From assembly GCA_022264855.1 (NCBI GenBank), contig JABYQU010000020.1, positions 1-64,000 on the forward strand: 64,000 bases of DNA, read 5' to 3'. A model generated the notes under the pieces. That model searched no databases. It had not been told where the DNA came from and saw only the letters and a program-made list of their open reading frames with translations. This DNA comes from Lenzites betulinus (Eukaryota; Basidiomycota; Agaricomycetes; Polyporales; Polyporaceae). Position 1 is the first letter of the stretch. Every line of letters begins with the position of its first letter. A program made the translations under genes and the position numbers. Below are positions 1 to 10,769 of this stretch, one piece after another.

Positions 1-1300
1 TCACTCCCGCCCAATTCACGCCCGCGGGGACGGCATACGACCCCCAGCCGGATGGGAAACCAATCCCGACGCTCTTCCAACCTCTCAAAATCCGCGGCGT
101 CGAGTTTCAAAACCGCATCTTCGTGCGTCGCCCCCCTTCACTCTCACCGTGCATCCGTGCTCATCTCATACCCTGCCGTAGCTCTCCCCGCTCTGCCAGT
201 ACTCCTCCGAGGACGGTGTGATCCAGGAGTGGCAGCACGCCCACCGTAAGTCTCCAACCCCGACCCCAACCACGCGCGATCGCTCACTCCCCTCCCCCAC
301 AGTCGGCGGCATCTTCACGCGCGGGCCCGGGCTCACCGTCGTCGAAGCGACCGCCGTCCTCCCCGAGGGCCGCATCACGCCCGAGTGCGCCGGCATCTGG
401 ACGGACGCACAGGCCGCCGCCTGGGCGCGCGTCGTCGAGTTCGCGCACTCCCAGGGCCAGCGCATCGCCATCCAGCTCGCGCACGCCGGCCGCAAAGCGT
501 CCTGCCTCGCCCCGTTCGTGCACTCCGGGCTCGTCGCGGACGAGGCCGCCGGCGGCTGGCCGGACGACGTCTGGGGGCCCAGCACGATCCCGTTCGACGA
601 AAACTACCCGCGCCCGCGCGCGCTCACGCACGCCGGAATCAAGCGCATCGTCAAAGGCTTCGTCGAGGCCGCCAAGCGCGCCGTGCGCGCGGGCTTCGAC
701 GTGATCGAGGTCCACGGCGCGCACGGGTACCTGATCAGCTCGTTCCTGAGCCCGACGAGCAACGACCGCACGGACGCGTACGGGGGCAGCTTCGAGGGAC
801 GCGCGCGGCTCGCGCTCGAGGTCGTCGACGCGGTGCGCGCGGTGATCCCGCCGAGCATGCCGCTCTTCTTCCGCGTGAGCGCGTCGGAGTGGCTCGAGGA
901 GTCCATGCCCGACACGCCGTCGTGGCGCGCGGAGGACACGGTGCGCCTCGCGGGGCTGCTCGCCGCGCACGGCGTCGACTTCCTCGACGTGTCCTCGAGC
1001 GGGAACCACCCCGCGCAGCGCATCAAGACGGGGCCCGCGTACCAGGCGCACTTCGCGGAGGCGGTGAAGAAGGCGCACGGGGACAAGATCCTCGTCGGCG
1101 CGGTGGGCTCGATCGAGAGCGGGACGGTCGCGCTGGGCGTGCTCGACAAGGGCCAGGCGGACGCGGTGTTCGTCGGCCGGCTCTTCCAGAAGAACCCGGG
1201 CGTCGTGTGGGCGTTCGCGGACGACCTCGGCGTCGACATCCATGTCGCGCAGCAGATTGGCTGGGGATTCAAGGGGCGGGCGAAGACGGCGGCGAAGTGA
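1..1300 (+). CDS. Old Yellow Enzyme-type NADH:flavin oxidoreductase (YqjM class), 5' end outside window
   Basis: Exons are about 1-122, 182-245 and 303-1300, joined by introns 123-181 and 246-302 (GT...AG); the gene starts upstream of the window and stops at TGA 1298-1300. The product is an FMN-dependent ene-reductase that would reduce activated C=C bonds with NAD(P)H in the cytosol. Visible signatures are an N-terminal segment ending QNRIF, then SPLCQYSSEDG with the cysteine typical of the YqjM/thermophilic-like class, QLAHAGRKAS, the HGAHGYL pair of histidines that binds the substrate carbonyl, the NDRTDAYGGS segment, and a C-terminal phosphate-binding part (VGAVGSI, AVFVGRLFQKNP). The physiological substrate cannot be told. 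Third-position GC is very high. Long antisense frames here are shadows. It lies 1.5 kb upstream of a large SDR array, which could be chance or a shared redox role. Confidence 0.93.
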
Positions 1301-2820
1301 GTGGTTCGGCTGTGCTCGCAGAGTGGGCGCGTGCTGACCGAGCGCAGGACGAAGTTGTAGATGCGATTGTACGCGCTTTGAAACTGTAGCTAATATCTCT
1401 TATAGTTGTGAATTATTGTTGTCTTAGCTGTCGCATTTATGAGCCAGTCACAGCCGCACGAAGGGCCTGTCGAAGTGTTCGCCTCGCGAATGCACTGACT
1501 TGTGCAATCGCTCGTTGCACTACTCAGCCTCGCAATCCTCGCGTCGCGGCAGTGTCCAAACCTCAAATTTCTCGCACAGAACACACGCGCGCGCCGCACA
1601 TCCCTGTATTTCGTTCAGTCGCTCGCCGCGCTTTTCTCCCCGGTAGCACGCAGTACTAATTAATTGTGGCTGCCAGAGCGTCTGCGAGCGCCACAAAGCT
1701 GCCGCCAAGCCTGATCGGGCCACGGGCGTTTACGTGGCCGCTACCGCTGGGCCCTGCACAAGCTAGCAGGCTCTTCAGCCTTCTTGTATGCGCGGAGAAT
1801 CTCCCTCGAAGGACTTGATAATGATATCGACCGCCTATTCACACCTATCATACCCTGTACCTCACGAAAAAGCACACGCTGGCAGTGCACAGTACGTCAG
1901 TACAGCTTCACACAGGTTTATTTCAGCTGACTTGTCGACTCACGAAGCCGTGCATGCCAAAGCGTTGCCATTGCCACCTCAAGTACTCATACTGGTGGTG
2001 ATATTATCAGCAGTCCTGGGACCACGGCGGCTACTCCTCCGGCTAGGCATGCACGAATCGTATGCGGTTCGGACATAGCACAGAAGACATCCAGCCTCTT
2101 CGCTGCGGTCTCTGCATACCTTACACTCTCTACGGACCTCGTACCTCGTGATGACATTACTCCGCTACACCCACCCGCGCTTGCCCCCATGGTATGCCGT
2201 CTGCAATACCTAACTTGACCGGGCTGACGCTGGAAGATTCACAGCTTTTGACTTGTCCAAGTCAGGCCCTCTGTCGCACTGGCCGTCCCACGCGCGGGTA
2301 CTCGGCGGTACTGCATGGCGTATTACCACACATCTTCCACCGCCAAACGAAGCGTCCGAGAGAGGCGGCCTCCCGTCAATCGCGACAGCTGCTGACTGAG
2401 CCAGCGCGCAACAGCCCACGACACATCACCATCCCGCCGCCCAGACGTAGCGTGTAGAAGTCCTCGTCGCATGATATCGATGACGTTCGTCATGCCGCCA
2501 AACTTGGGACATCCGCCACTTTTTGCGGGCTATCCCCATTCTTCAGGTCAACCGCACAAGACTTTTCGTTCGGCAGGCGCACGACCCTCCCACAGACGCG
2601 TCTCGTATGACACTATCGCGCCCGACAACACAATGAGAAGGGACTATGTCCCGATCGGCATTTGCGGTGGTCAAGTCAAGGAGCGTAGTGATTGTCAATT
2701 CCTTATGACTGCTCGAGAAGATGTCTCGCTATGCGCCCATAAAATCCTGCGCGAGATCCTCGAGAGGAACCATCTCACAGAAGATTCCCAATCGACGTCG
2801 CTCTTAGACTGCAGCACATC
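1301..2820. other. Intergenic, no gene recognised
   Basis: About 1.5 kb between the OYE stop and the first SDR start. Open frames here are short, lack family signatures and show no convincing splice structure. I see no repeat shared with the rest of the window and no clear TATA box before SDR A. Confidence 0.5.
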
Positions 2821-3776
2821 ATGCCTACTTACACTACCTGGCTCGTTACTGGGTGAGTCATCCCCGCCAACTCCCTGACCGTTCCTCAACGCTGTTCTAG
2901 CGCGTCCCGTGGCATCGGCCTCGAAATCGTCCGCCAGGTACTCGAAACGCCCACCAACCTCGTCATCGCCGCATGCCGCACGCCCGACAAGGCGACCGCC
3001 CTTCGCGGACTGACAGGCACCGCGAAAGGGACGCTGCACATCATCCCGCTGGACGTCCGCGACTTCGACAGCATCCGCGCCTCCGTGAACGTCGTCCAAG
3101 CGATCCTAAATGACACCGGTCTCGACTACCTCGTCAACAACGCCGGAATCGTACGCCCCCGCTGACCCGTGTTCCCCAACCACGCTAACTGAATGCCGCG
3201 AACGCACGCACAGCTGATCGACGACACCGCCTCCACGCTCGACCCCGAAGTGCTGATGACCACCTTCCGCACGAACGCCGCGGGGCCCGCGCTCATCTCG
3301 AGGCTGTACGCGCCCCTCGTGCAGAAGAGCACCGCGCGCAAGATCCTGCACATCTCCAGCATATCCGGCAGCAAGGAGAAGACGGCGACGTACGGCACGC
3401 ATTTTACCTCGTATGCGATGAGCAAGGCCGCGCTGAACATGCCCGTGCGTGCACCTTGCCTGTTTTCGAGTACGTGTGCTGAGCTGAGGGATGTCGTGAT
3501 TTAGACGTGCAAGCAGAGGCTTGAGTACCCCACTGTCACCACGCTCTGCATGTGCCCCGGATGGGTCAAGACTGGTACGCCACTCCTCCACCAGCTCTGC
3601 GCCGCCGCGTCGATAGCTCGATTCTGATGTCTATCTGTTTGACAGACATGGGTGGCTCTAGCGGGGAACTGGAGCCCCACGAAAGCGTTGGCGGCATCCT
3701 GAAGATCATCACATCCGCGACCATCGAGGACAGCGGGAAGTACATGCGATGGAACGGGGAGCATATTCCGTGGTAG
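2821..3776 (+). CDS. SDR copy A: short-chain dehydrogenase/reductase, 237 aa
   Basis: Exons 2821-2852, 2901-3150, 3214-3444, 3505-3574 and 3646-3776 sum to 714 nt with an open frame. The protein is a classical-length NAD(P)-dependent Rossmann oxidoreductase. The cofactor motif is TGASRGIG (split by intron 1 inside the first Gly codon), the structural Asn is in NNAGI, the catalytic Ser in HISSISGS, and Tyr/Lys in SYAMSKAAL. The C-terminal part reads CPGWVKTDMGG and ends HIPW. The overall pattern resembles small fungal C-factor/sniffer-like SDRs; the substrate is unknown. No signal peptide is seen, so it is probably cytosolic. The start is the only ATG before TTWLVTG and matches all paralogs. 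The segment after the catalytic Ser (KEKTATYGTHFT) differs from its sisters, suggesting its own substrate pocket. Confidence 0.92.
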
Positions 3777-4101
3777 AAGGTTATAATGAGCTCGAAAGCT
3801 GCTACTAGTGAACTTCCGCTACGCCTGCGGCTAGGGCGCACACTATTATTCGTTTTATGCAGCAAGACAGACTCTCATAGCAGACCATGGCGGCACACCA
3901 ACGGCCTTGAAGTCATTGCGCCAGGATCGAAAGCCGCCCACAGAAGACTGCTGGCAAGCCATGACCTCACACCTCGGCACATACTACGTGAAGTCGTATG
4001 CATGCTAACCCCGTGAAGGAACTGATCAGTATCTCCACAAGATGATAAATCGACCGCACATACCGCAGTTCAACGACGTCAGCTGCACCTTCGGCTGATG
4101 C

Positions 4102-4700
4102 TCACTCGCCATCGTCGCGCTCGGGTAGTTCTTCGTCGTCAGAACCATGTTCGCCGTACTTGGGGCGCCGCTTGTTCATCTCCGCAAGCAACCGAGCCTC
4201 GGTCTCCCAATCGCGTCTGGTCCCACCCACTGAGTAAGACCCCTCGGGCATGAGGCGCCACACTCCTCTCCGCGCCCGATCTCGGATGTCCCGCTCGTGC
4301 AGCACCGTCTCTGGCGTGAGCATAGCCATTTCCTCTGATCGCGAGTCTATGTCGAACTGCCTCAAATCCGCTGGTATACGTTCCAGGAGCTCGGGAGTGA
4401 CGGGGGACAGGCAATGCATGTACATGTAGTCGATCATGAGAGAAAGATGCTGCCGGTGGTCCCAGCAATCGCTGTCGATGAAGCGCTGCACAAGGCCGTT
4501 GTAGAGCCCGAACAGGGTGGGGTGGTGATCACGGTCCTCCGGCCCAACCGAGGGTGTGATGCCGGCCCAGGCGTGTGCAGACAGGAGCACCACAACTGGC
4601 TCTCTGCCGCCGGGCAACGTCAAAACGGCCTGCTCGTCGAACACAGGTCGTAGTACCTGGAAGTGTACATCGCGACTTGACCCGGGATCCAGCGCGGCAG
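4102..4700 (-). CDS. Hypothetical protein, 3' exon (about 199 codons), partial
   Basis: A minus-strand open frame runs from an apparent splice acceptor (intron ending at 4701 with ...GACAG) to a TGA at 4102-4104. Its translation is protein-like: an aromatic-rich centre around DYMYMHCLSPVTPELLERIP, then a charged C-terminus with DDEELPERDDGE. I recognise no family. Upstream exons toward 4900 could not be fixed, so the start is not assigned. It is the only plausible minus-strand host gene within the SDR array and is flanked by SDR A and B. It could be a fragment left by a rearrangement; nothing in the sequence decides this. Confidence 0.4.
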
Positions 4701-5874
4701 CTGTCGTTTTTCAGCGAGCAGGGGCAAGCGCGGGGGCAGTCGGTCGGCTGGAAGACAGCAAGAGAAGCGTTTATTGAAGGCGGGGACGGTTTGTCCTCGG
4801 ATGGCAAGGCGGGAGAAGAGGATGAGCGCGCGGGGATTAGCCAGAGGCAAACGCGTGGGGACTAAAAATGCGTAAAAGATAAGATATAAGTACTGTAAAA
4901 ATGATTCCGGCAACGGCCGCGCCGTGACTCGACCTTCAGTATTACGTAAGTATATTTAATACCTTAACATCAAATACCTTCTCTCTCTCTCTAGGCGGCA
5001 CTTTCCTAGTTCGGGAATTGCTCTTGGAATGGGAATAATGAGAACTTGGTGGCGGCACGTGAATCCAGGCGCACCCGGCTCTATCCGCAGTTTTGACGTT
5101 TACGCCATGTTTGCCTACGTTGTTTTCTCTGAGGAAATTCGTTGGTCTCCTTAGTAGAGTCGGGCCAACTTGAACGGGGCTCGCAAGTGGAAGTGCTTCA
5201 GGAACATGGTATGTGCTATCATCTACGGCCTAGCGGAGCTCAATGACTCACACGAGAATAGGCCATGTGTACAGCGGCAGTTCTCCATTCAGTCTTGAGC
5301 GGCGTCTGCACGCGTCCGCACCAGGCCTGCGCATCGTCAGTTGTCTAGACACGCGCGACGACGAAATTTTCGCCGGCCCCGAGCTCGTCCCTCGAATGAG
5401 TCTCAACGCTCCACGATGAGGTACTGCAGCTATCTCGAAGACGTCTGCTGACTACGCCAAATCCGAGTCCGCACAGTATACACCGGCTTCGGGGTGATGA
5501 TGTTCAGACGCTATCAATTCATCGTCGTGGATGTGCACTCCGTTCTGAGTGTGCTCTTACTAGTTCGGATTTTAGAAGAGATGGAGCCATATAGTCTCGT
5601 TCATGGCGTATGTTCTTTTGTCAGTGTCTACTCTCAATTACTCACCTCGGGCTCACAGGCTCTCGCTTACGACGATATTGCAGCCACCGGACTTGAAAGC
5701 GGTCTTGCAGTCCCCCAGTATGCCGTTAGATAACATCAATCTCGGCCCCTTCTGCCGCTTCTCTCACGGAACACTTCTCATGACTAGGAAATCCTGCTAA
5801 CTCCGTGTACTGCGGACTATCGACGATCGCCGCCTCTATGTTACGTTTGTCCAACAGGGGTCTCTTCGGAGGGG
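4701..5874. other. Intergenic region upstream of SDR B with a segment repeated near 10.26 kb
   Basis: No gene is recognised. A short CT repeat lies near 4979-4993. The stretch 5030-5120 (with GGTGGCGGCACGTGAATCC and CGCACCCGG) is clearly related to 10262-10370 (GGTGGTGCACGTGAATCC), showing that the flanks of the SDR copies were duplicated together with the genes. Confidence 0.5.
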
Positions 5875-5881
5875 TATAAAA
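5875..5881 (+). promoter_or_regulatory. TATA box of SDR B
   Basis: TATAAAA lies 60 bp upstream of the ATG at 5935, in GGGGTATAAAAC. The distance suits a short 5' leader. Confidence 0.55.
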
Positions 5882-5934
5882 CATTGCGAACAGTTCATGG
5901 TCTCGAACAGACCTCCACTCATACGCAAATCGGT

Positions 5935-6967
5935 ATGTCACCTACGAACAAACAGACCACCTGGCTCGTAACCGGGTCAGTGTACCTCCCTTCAGCTCAT
6001 CCCATGTCTTGCTCATCTACGTCTCCATTCGTAGAGCAAACCGCGGCATCGGTTTTGAGTTCGTCCGCCAGCTGCTTGAGTCTCCGAACAACCTCGTGGT
6101 CGCTTCGTGCCGCAACCCCGACAAGGCGACCGCTCTTTCCGACCTCCGTCAGACAGGCAAAGGCACGCTGCATGTCGTGAAGATGGACGTGGGCGATTTC
6201 GAAGGCGTCCGCGCGTCTGCCCCAGTTCTCGAAAAGATCCTTGGCGAGACCAGGCTCGACTACTTGATCAACAACGCCGGCATCGTACGTACCTCAGCGC
6301 GCACAGCTAATCATTTACATCAACAATCGTACTGACTAAATCGACCACGACAACGCAGGCGGTGCTTGACCCCGTATTCGCGTTCGACCCGGAGAAGTTC
6401 CTCTCCAGCTTCCGGACGAACACGATCGGGCCCGCGGTCCTCTCGCAAGTGTGCCTGCCCCTGCTCGAAAAAGGCCACGCGAAGAAGATCGTGCACATCT
6501 CGAGCACGAGCGGGAGCATCGCGAGCCTCGCGGAGACGCCGAACGCGTTCCTCCCCATCCCGGCGTACTCGATGAGCAAAACCGCGCTCAACATGCTTGT
6601 AGGTATCTGTCCTCCGCGTATCGCGGCTAGTTGGCTTACCAGTGTCTGCGCTACCCATCCGAACAGGCTTACAAGCAGAAACTGGAACGTCCCGACATAA
6701 CGATCATCCCTATGTGTCCCGGATGGGTCCGAACAGGCGAGTTCATTTACATACGACCTATAGGCCACGAACGTTGGCTCACAGATCTTCGTGACAGACA
6801 TGGGAGGACAGGACGCCGCGATGGAACAGGAGGGCGGCATCGGTGCCCAGGACGCGCCGCTAGAGCCGCACGAGAGCATCTCCAAGATGTTGAAAATCAT
6901 TACCTCCGCGACGAATGCGGATAGTGGAAAGTTCTTCCGATGGAACGGGGAGATTATTCCGTGGTAG
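5935..6967 (+). CDS. SDR copy B: short-chain dehydrogenase/reductase, 256 aa, with 13-residue insertion and GC-AG intron
   Basis: Exons 5935-5975, 6035-6284, 6359-6598, 6667-6736 and 6798-6967 sum to 771 nt. Motifs are TGANRGIG, NNAGI, HISSTSGS and the YSMSK catalytic pair, then CPGWVRT and IIPW at the end. Two things set it apart. Intron 4 begins with GC (GCGAGT at 6737) instead of GT, although exon borders match the paralogs exactly. The last exon is 170 rather than 131 nt because a 13-residue segment (around AAMEQEGGIGAQDA) follows DMGG, in the loop that covers the active site in SDRs. Substrate unknown. It has a good TATA box. The 3' flank carries an AATAAA signal near 7067 that is also seen after the SDR relic at 10.14 kb. 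Confidence 0.9.
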
Positions 6968-8868
6968 AGGCTGTATCTCAGCCGGCACCCGCCGACCCCA
7001 GTCCAGACGGGTTGAATGTGCCCAGAATCAGTGCAGCACCGCGTAGTTGAAAAGCAGGATGTGAAGAATAAAATCGTACTTGTGTATCATGCACCTTCTC
7101 CAGCGACATAACGTTCAACCCGAGTGAGTCGTGTTTTTGAGTAAACCCTACGACGCGAGTGAGCGCTAAACCAGATTTGCAAGTTCCCTTTTACCATCAT
7201 CACCAAGTCTACTAGTACTACACGCCCGAAGGGGGTTGGTGTCCGCAGATATCTCGCGGATCAGGATATTTCCTTGAGACTGGTGCGGAACTTTGAGAGA
7301 TAATTATTACCAATCGTCGAGTAGATACCGGGTCGCGAATATTACCACGAAATTAGACGCAGGCGTCCGCCGACTGTCTCGCAGGACTCCTGAGGATATC
7401 CACAGCTAGACGCCTGTGTCCAGACGGCAGCAATCCGGGCGCTTGCCACGCCAGCAGCAGCTGAAATTATTGCAGGGCTGTACAAATATATCATGTGTGG
7501 ACGGACGAAGTACAGCAGGACAGTGATACATAGTATATTACTCATGAAAGAAGCATATACAGAGGTGGGAAGGGCGTGGTTTGCAAGGAGAGAAGTTGGG
7601 ATGTCGACGGCGACTAGCGAGGACTACTATGAGAAATGGACGAGCTATGTACTTACCAAGCTAGATGTCCTTCAGTGGAAGCTTGAGGCTGAAGGGTGAG
7701 CGATGTGGACCAGCAAAGGAGATTAAGTACAAGTACCATGAGACGAGAGAGAGAGCGAGGTAAAACAGCAAGACACGAAGACATTGCAGAAGAGGAGAGA
7801 GAGAGCGTGCAGAACCGTCGATTCCCCAAGTACGAAGCGCCCTCTCAAGCTCCCACACTTAGGGCGTCTCTGTACCAGATATGTCGGGCGGATATAGCGC
7901 CCGTCTCGAGCGAACATCGAGGCAGTTGTCTGCCGGATTATTTCTGCTGATTATCCTCACGGTATCGCCAGGTAAATATTCGCATGATACCGGCCTGACG
8001 TCCATCAGCCATCCGTTACATATCCCCCGGGCGTCTCCTTTCGAAACCTCCACCCGACCTCATGGGCAACTGGGCGTGTAAGCGTCGATGCCGGTACCGT
8101 GCGTATACTGCATGAATTCGATCATTCACGACTCTACACTCTATGCTTCTACCATACCAAAGAACGCTGGCTGCAGTTTCTGAGGTATGCGCTGCCAATA
8201 GTAAGAATGCGTCGAGTCGTGCTCGACTGCCAACAAGCCGAAGTACCCTACACTGCCGGGCCATACAGGGGCACTACAAGCTCACCGGGACCGCCGCTGA
8301 CCACCGATCCCGGCGCTGGTACTATACGATCTTTCATTATACTCTGCTGACCAACTAGAGCTTCCAACTCTTCACGCAACCTTCGCAAGGCCAGCTGACC
8401 TCGACTTCGGGTTTGTGGCTCAACGTACCTGGGTGGACCTGTGCGCGGACTGTCAGCAAATGCTGATGATCGACGTCGATCGCCGCTAATCTCAATCATA
8501 CGAAATCATAGGAGTGTATTGGTCAAGCTTTCGGGACGACCGTCCATTTGCTACAGTATGACGAGAGCGCTGCTCTCTCGACCTCTGCCTTTCCCCAGCG
8601 AGGACAGTGGCATCTACTCGCTCTATGTGCTCTGTGTCGAGTCATCCAGGAAAACCGAAGTTCTCAAACTGCTTTGCGCGCGATTCAGCTGGCTGCGGAA
8701 CGTCGTCCGTGTCGCCCCCTATCAACCGTGCGGCGCATATCTTGATCTACACTAGCCTGCTTGACGCCTCAATTGGATCTCTGCTTCTCATGATTGCCGT
8801 TGGCAGGTCAGAAACTCTATGTACCGGCCCTGACGGTCGAGCTGCGGATAGCCACGAAGCCGTACGGG
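6968..8868. other. B-C intergenic region, first copy of a duplicated spacer
   Basis: No gene is recognised; the small frame near 7493-7699 has no family signature. Segments here recur before SDR D: GAGTGAGCGCTAAAC (about 7158) matches about 12193, CCAATAGTAAGAATGCGTCG (about 8193) matches about 12341, and ATAGGAGTGTATTGGTCAAG (about 8510) matches about 12580. The order is kept, so this is one half of a tandem block duplication rather than unique sequence. Confidence 0.6.
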
Positions 8869-8875
8869 TATAAAT
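8869..8875 (+). promoter_or_regulatory. TATA box of SDR C
   Basis: TATAAAT lies 79 bp upstream of the ATG at 8948. The matching element before SDR D is in the same sequence context (CACGAAGCCGTAC just upstream). Confidence 0.55.
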
Positions 8876-8947
8876 GACGGGCATGGTACTGGGACGAAGC
8901 ACCTAGTGGTTTGCCTCTCTTCCTCATATTGTATACCTATAGTCATC

Positions 8948-9925
8948 ATGGCTACTACAACGTGGCTCGTTACCGGGTCAGTCCGTCTCGTGTTACTCTG
9001 ATGTGGCGGTTTCCTTACATTAGCACCTTCCCGCAGATCAAGCCGCGGCATAGGCTTTGAGATCGTCCGCCAGCTGCTAGAGTCCCCAGAGAACCTCGTA
9101 GTGGCTGCATGCCGCACCCCCGATAAGGCTACCGCCCTCCAGGAGCTGAAGACTGGCAGTCCAGAGAAGCTGCACATCATTCAAATCGACGTGAGCGACT
9201 TCGATAGTATCCGCGCAGCCGCGCCGGAGCTCGAGAGAATACTTGGGGAGACGGGGCTTGACTATCTCGTCAACAACGCGGGCATAGTGAGTACAGCCTA
9301 CGCTCTCCGCATGTACGTTCGAGCATCATACTAACATTCTTGCCTTTCCTAGGTGATTGTGGACACCGCCTTTGAGATCGATCCAGAGGTCATGCTCTCG
9401 ATGTTCCGTACGAACGCCCTCGGGCCCGCGCTTGTCTCCCAGATGTGTTTCCCGCTGCTCAAGAAGGGCCGCACAAAGAAGATATTGAACATCTCGAGCA
9501 GGAGCGGGAGCATCGGTAGCTTGGAGGTCAAGACGCCAGTATACTACCCGCCCGTTCCGTCGTACTCGGTCAGCAAGGCTGCGCTGAACATGCTGGTGTG
9601 TTCCTTTCGTTGGGATCTTTTTGGTTGGTACCCGAGCAGCATTAATGCGAGGCCCGGCTATAGTCATACAAGCAGAAATTGGATCAGCCGGATCTCACGG
9701 TGATTGCGCTGTGCCCCGGATGGGTCAGAACAGGTAGCTAACACGTCGGAATGCCCCAATAACAAACCCCGCTTTCTGACATCCTGTTTCACAGACATGG
9801 GAGGCTCGTATGGAGATATGGAGCCCCAGGAGAGCGTTTCCGGCATCCTGAAGGTGATCACGTCCGCGACGAACGCCGACAGCGGGAAGTACGTCCGGTG
9901 GAATGGGGAGGTCATTCCGTGGTAG
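8948..9925 (+). CDS. SDR copy C: short-chain dehydrogenase/reductase, 240 aa
   Basis: Exons 8948-8976, 9037-9286, 9353-9595, 9664-9733 and 9795-9925 sum to 723 nt, all introns GT-AG. The cofactor motif is TGSSRGIG, followed by NNAGI, NISSRSGS and the YSVSK catalytic Tyr/Lys, then CPGWVRTDMGG and VIPW. It is the closest sister of copy D in both coding and upstream sequence. The Ser-loop reads SSRSGS where most sisters have SSTSGS, and the residue before it is Asn instead of His. Probably a cytosolic NAD(P)H oxidoreductase; substrate unknown. Confidence 0.92.
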
Positions 9926-10082
9926 GCCCGGGCGAAGATTTGTAATGATTTGTTCAATGAATCGTTGTGTATGTCCGTGGATAGAGACTTGTAATGCTAT
10001 CGGCCGCATCGCGATGTCTCGTTTGGGACTCCCAGCAACTAGTTAAACTGTTACTAGGATGCAATATTAATGATTCGATAGC

Positions 10083-10140
10083 ACGATCACCAGTGCCTCC
10101 GACGCGACGAACACAGATAGCGCGAAATTCTTCCGACCAG
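10083..10140 (+). pseudogene. Relic of a ninth SDR gene (C-terminal scrap)
   Basis: The stretch reads as ITSASDATNTDSAKFFR, the remnant of the conserved SDR tail seen in copy B as IITSATNADSGKFFRW. The 3' flank that follows (about 10145-10235, with AGAATAAA and CCCCTTCTCCAGCGGCAT) matches the flank after copy B (about 7035-7110). Nothing upstream of it is SDR-like. I infer that a B-like copy once stood here and was lost except for its end. Confidence 0.7.
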
Positions 10141-10516
10141 AATTTGCGCAGCATTGTGTAGTATAGCAGCATGATACGTAGAATAAAAAGGTTACTTGTG
10201 GATTTATCCCCTTCTCCAGCGGCATCCGCGAGTGAACTATGTTATTGAATATTCCGATTCCACCGGGAATCGGTCTTGACAATGAGAGTTTGGTGGTGCA
10301 CGTGAATCCAGATGCACCCGGTTTTTGGCCGCGATTGATCAATCAATCTCCTGGTACTCCCGACATTTACGTCTATTTGTTCTCTGTGGCGTGATCATCC
10401 AGACCTGAGTACTTGCGGCGAGCCGTCAGTACTTCCGCCGTATGCACAACTGTCGGACAAATGTTTACAGTATAGCTCAACAACCGCAATGTTCATTTAA
10501 TTTCCATACGAGAGGG

Positions 10517-10561
10517 GGGCGCACATTGAGGGCGGGCGTAGCCCGCCCGAAGTGTGCGCCC
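10517..10561. repeat. 21-bp GC-rich stem-loop followed by CTAG
   Basis: Arms 10517-10537 and 10541-10561 pair at about 18 of 21 positions around a 3-nt loop. An 18-nt spacer leads to CTAG at 10580-10583, followed by T. The geometry recalls a Helitron 3' end (hairpin, short spacer, CTRR before T), but no helicase gene or 5' TC terminus was found, so this is only a resemblance. Confidence 0.3.
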
Positions 10562-10769
10562 AATAATACAGAGTAAGCCCTAGTACTTACATTTCGTGGC
10601 CGCTAGTTATAGGCCGGAATTCAGGATCTCACCCACCTATTCACAAAACCACTGCCCCAACACTTATTCGTTTAGACACCCTGCTCCCGGCCCTGTGGTG
10701 GCAGGCATCACGAGCAATGATACTCTATATACCCCTCAGGACCTTGACAATCGTCCCCTTGACCACATG

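Noticed and set aside
284..1243. Long minus-strand frame opposite the OYE gene (319 codons)
   Set aside because: Arg/Ala/Asp-rich composition typical of the antisense of a GC-rich gene; the + frame has clear OYE motifs and introns.
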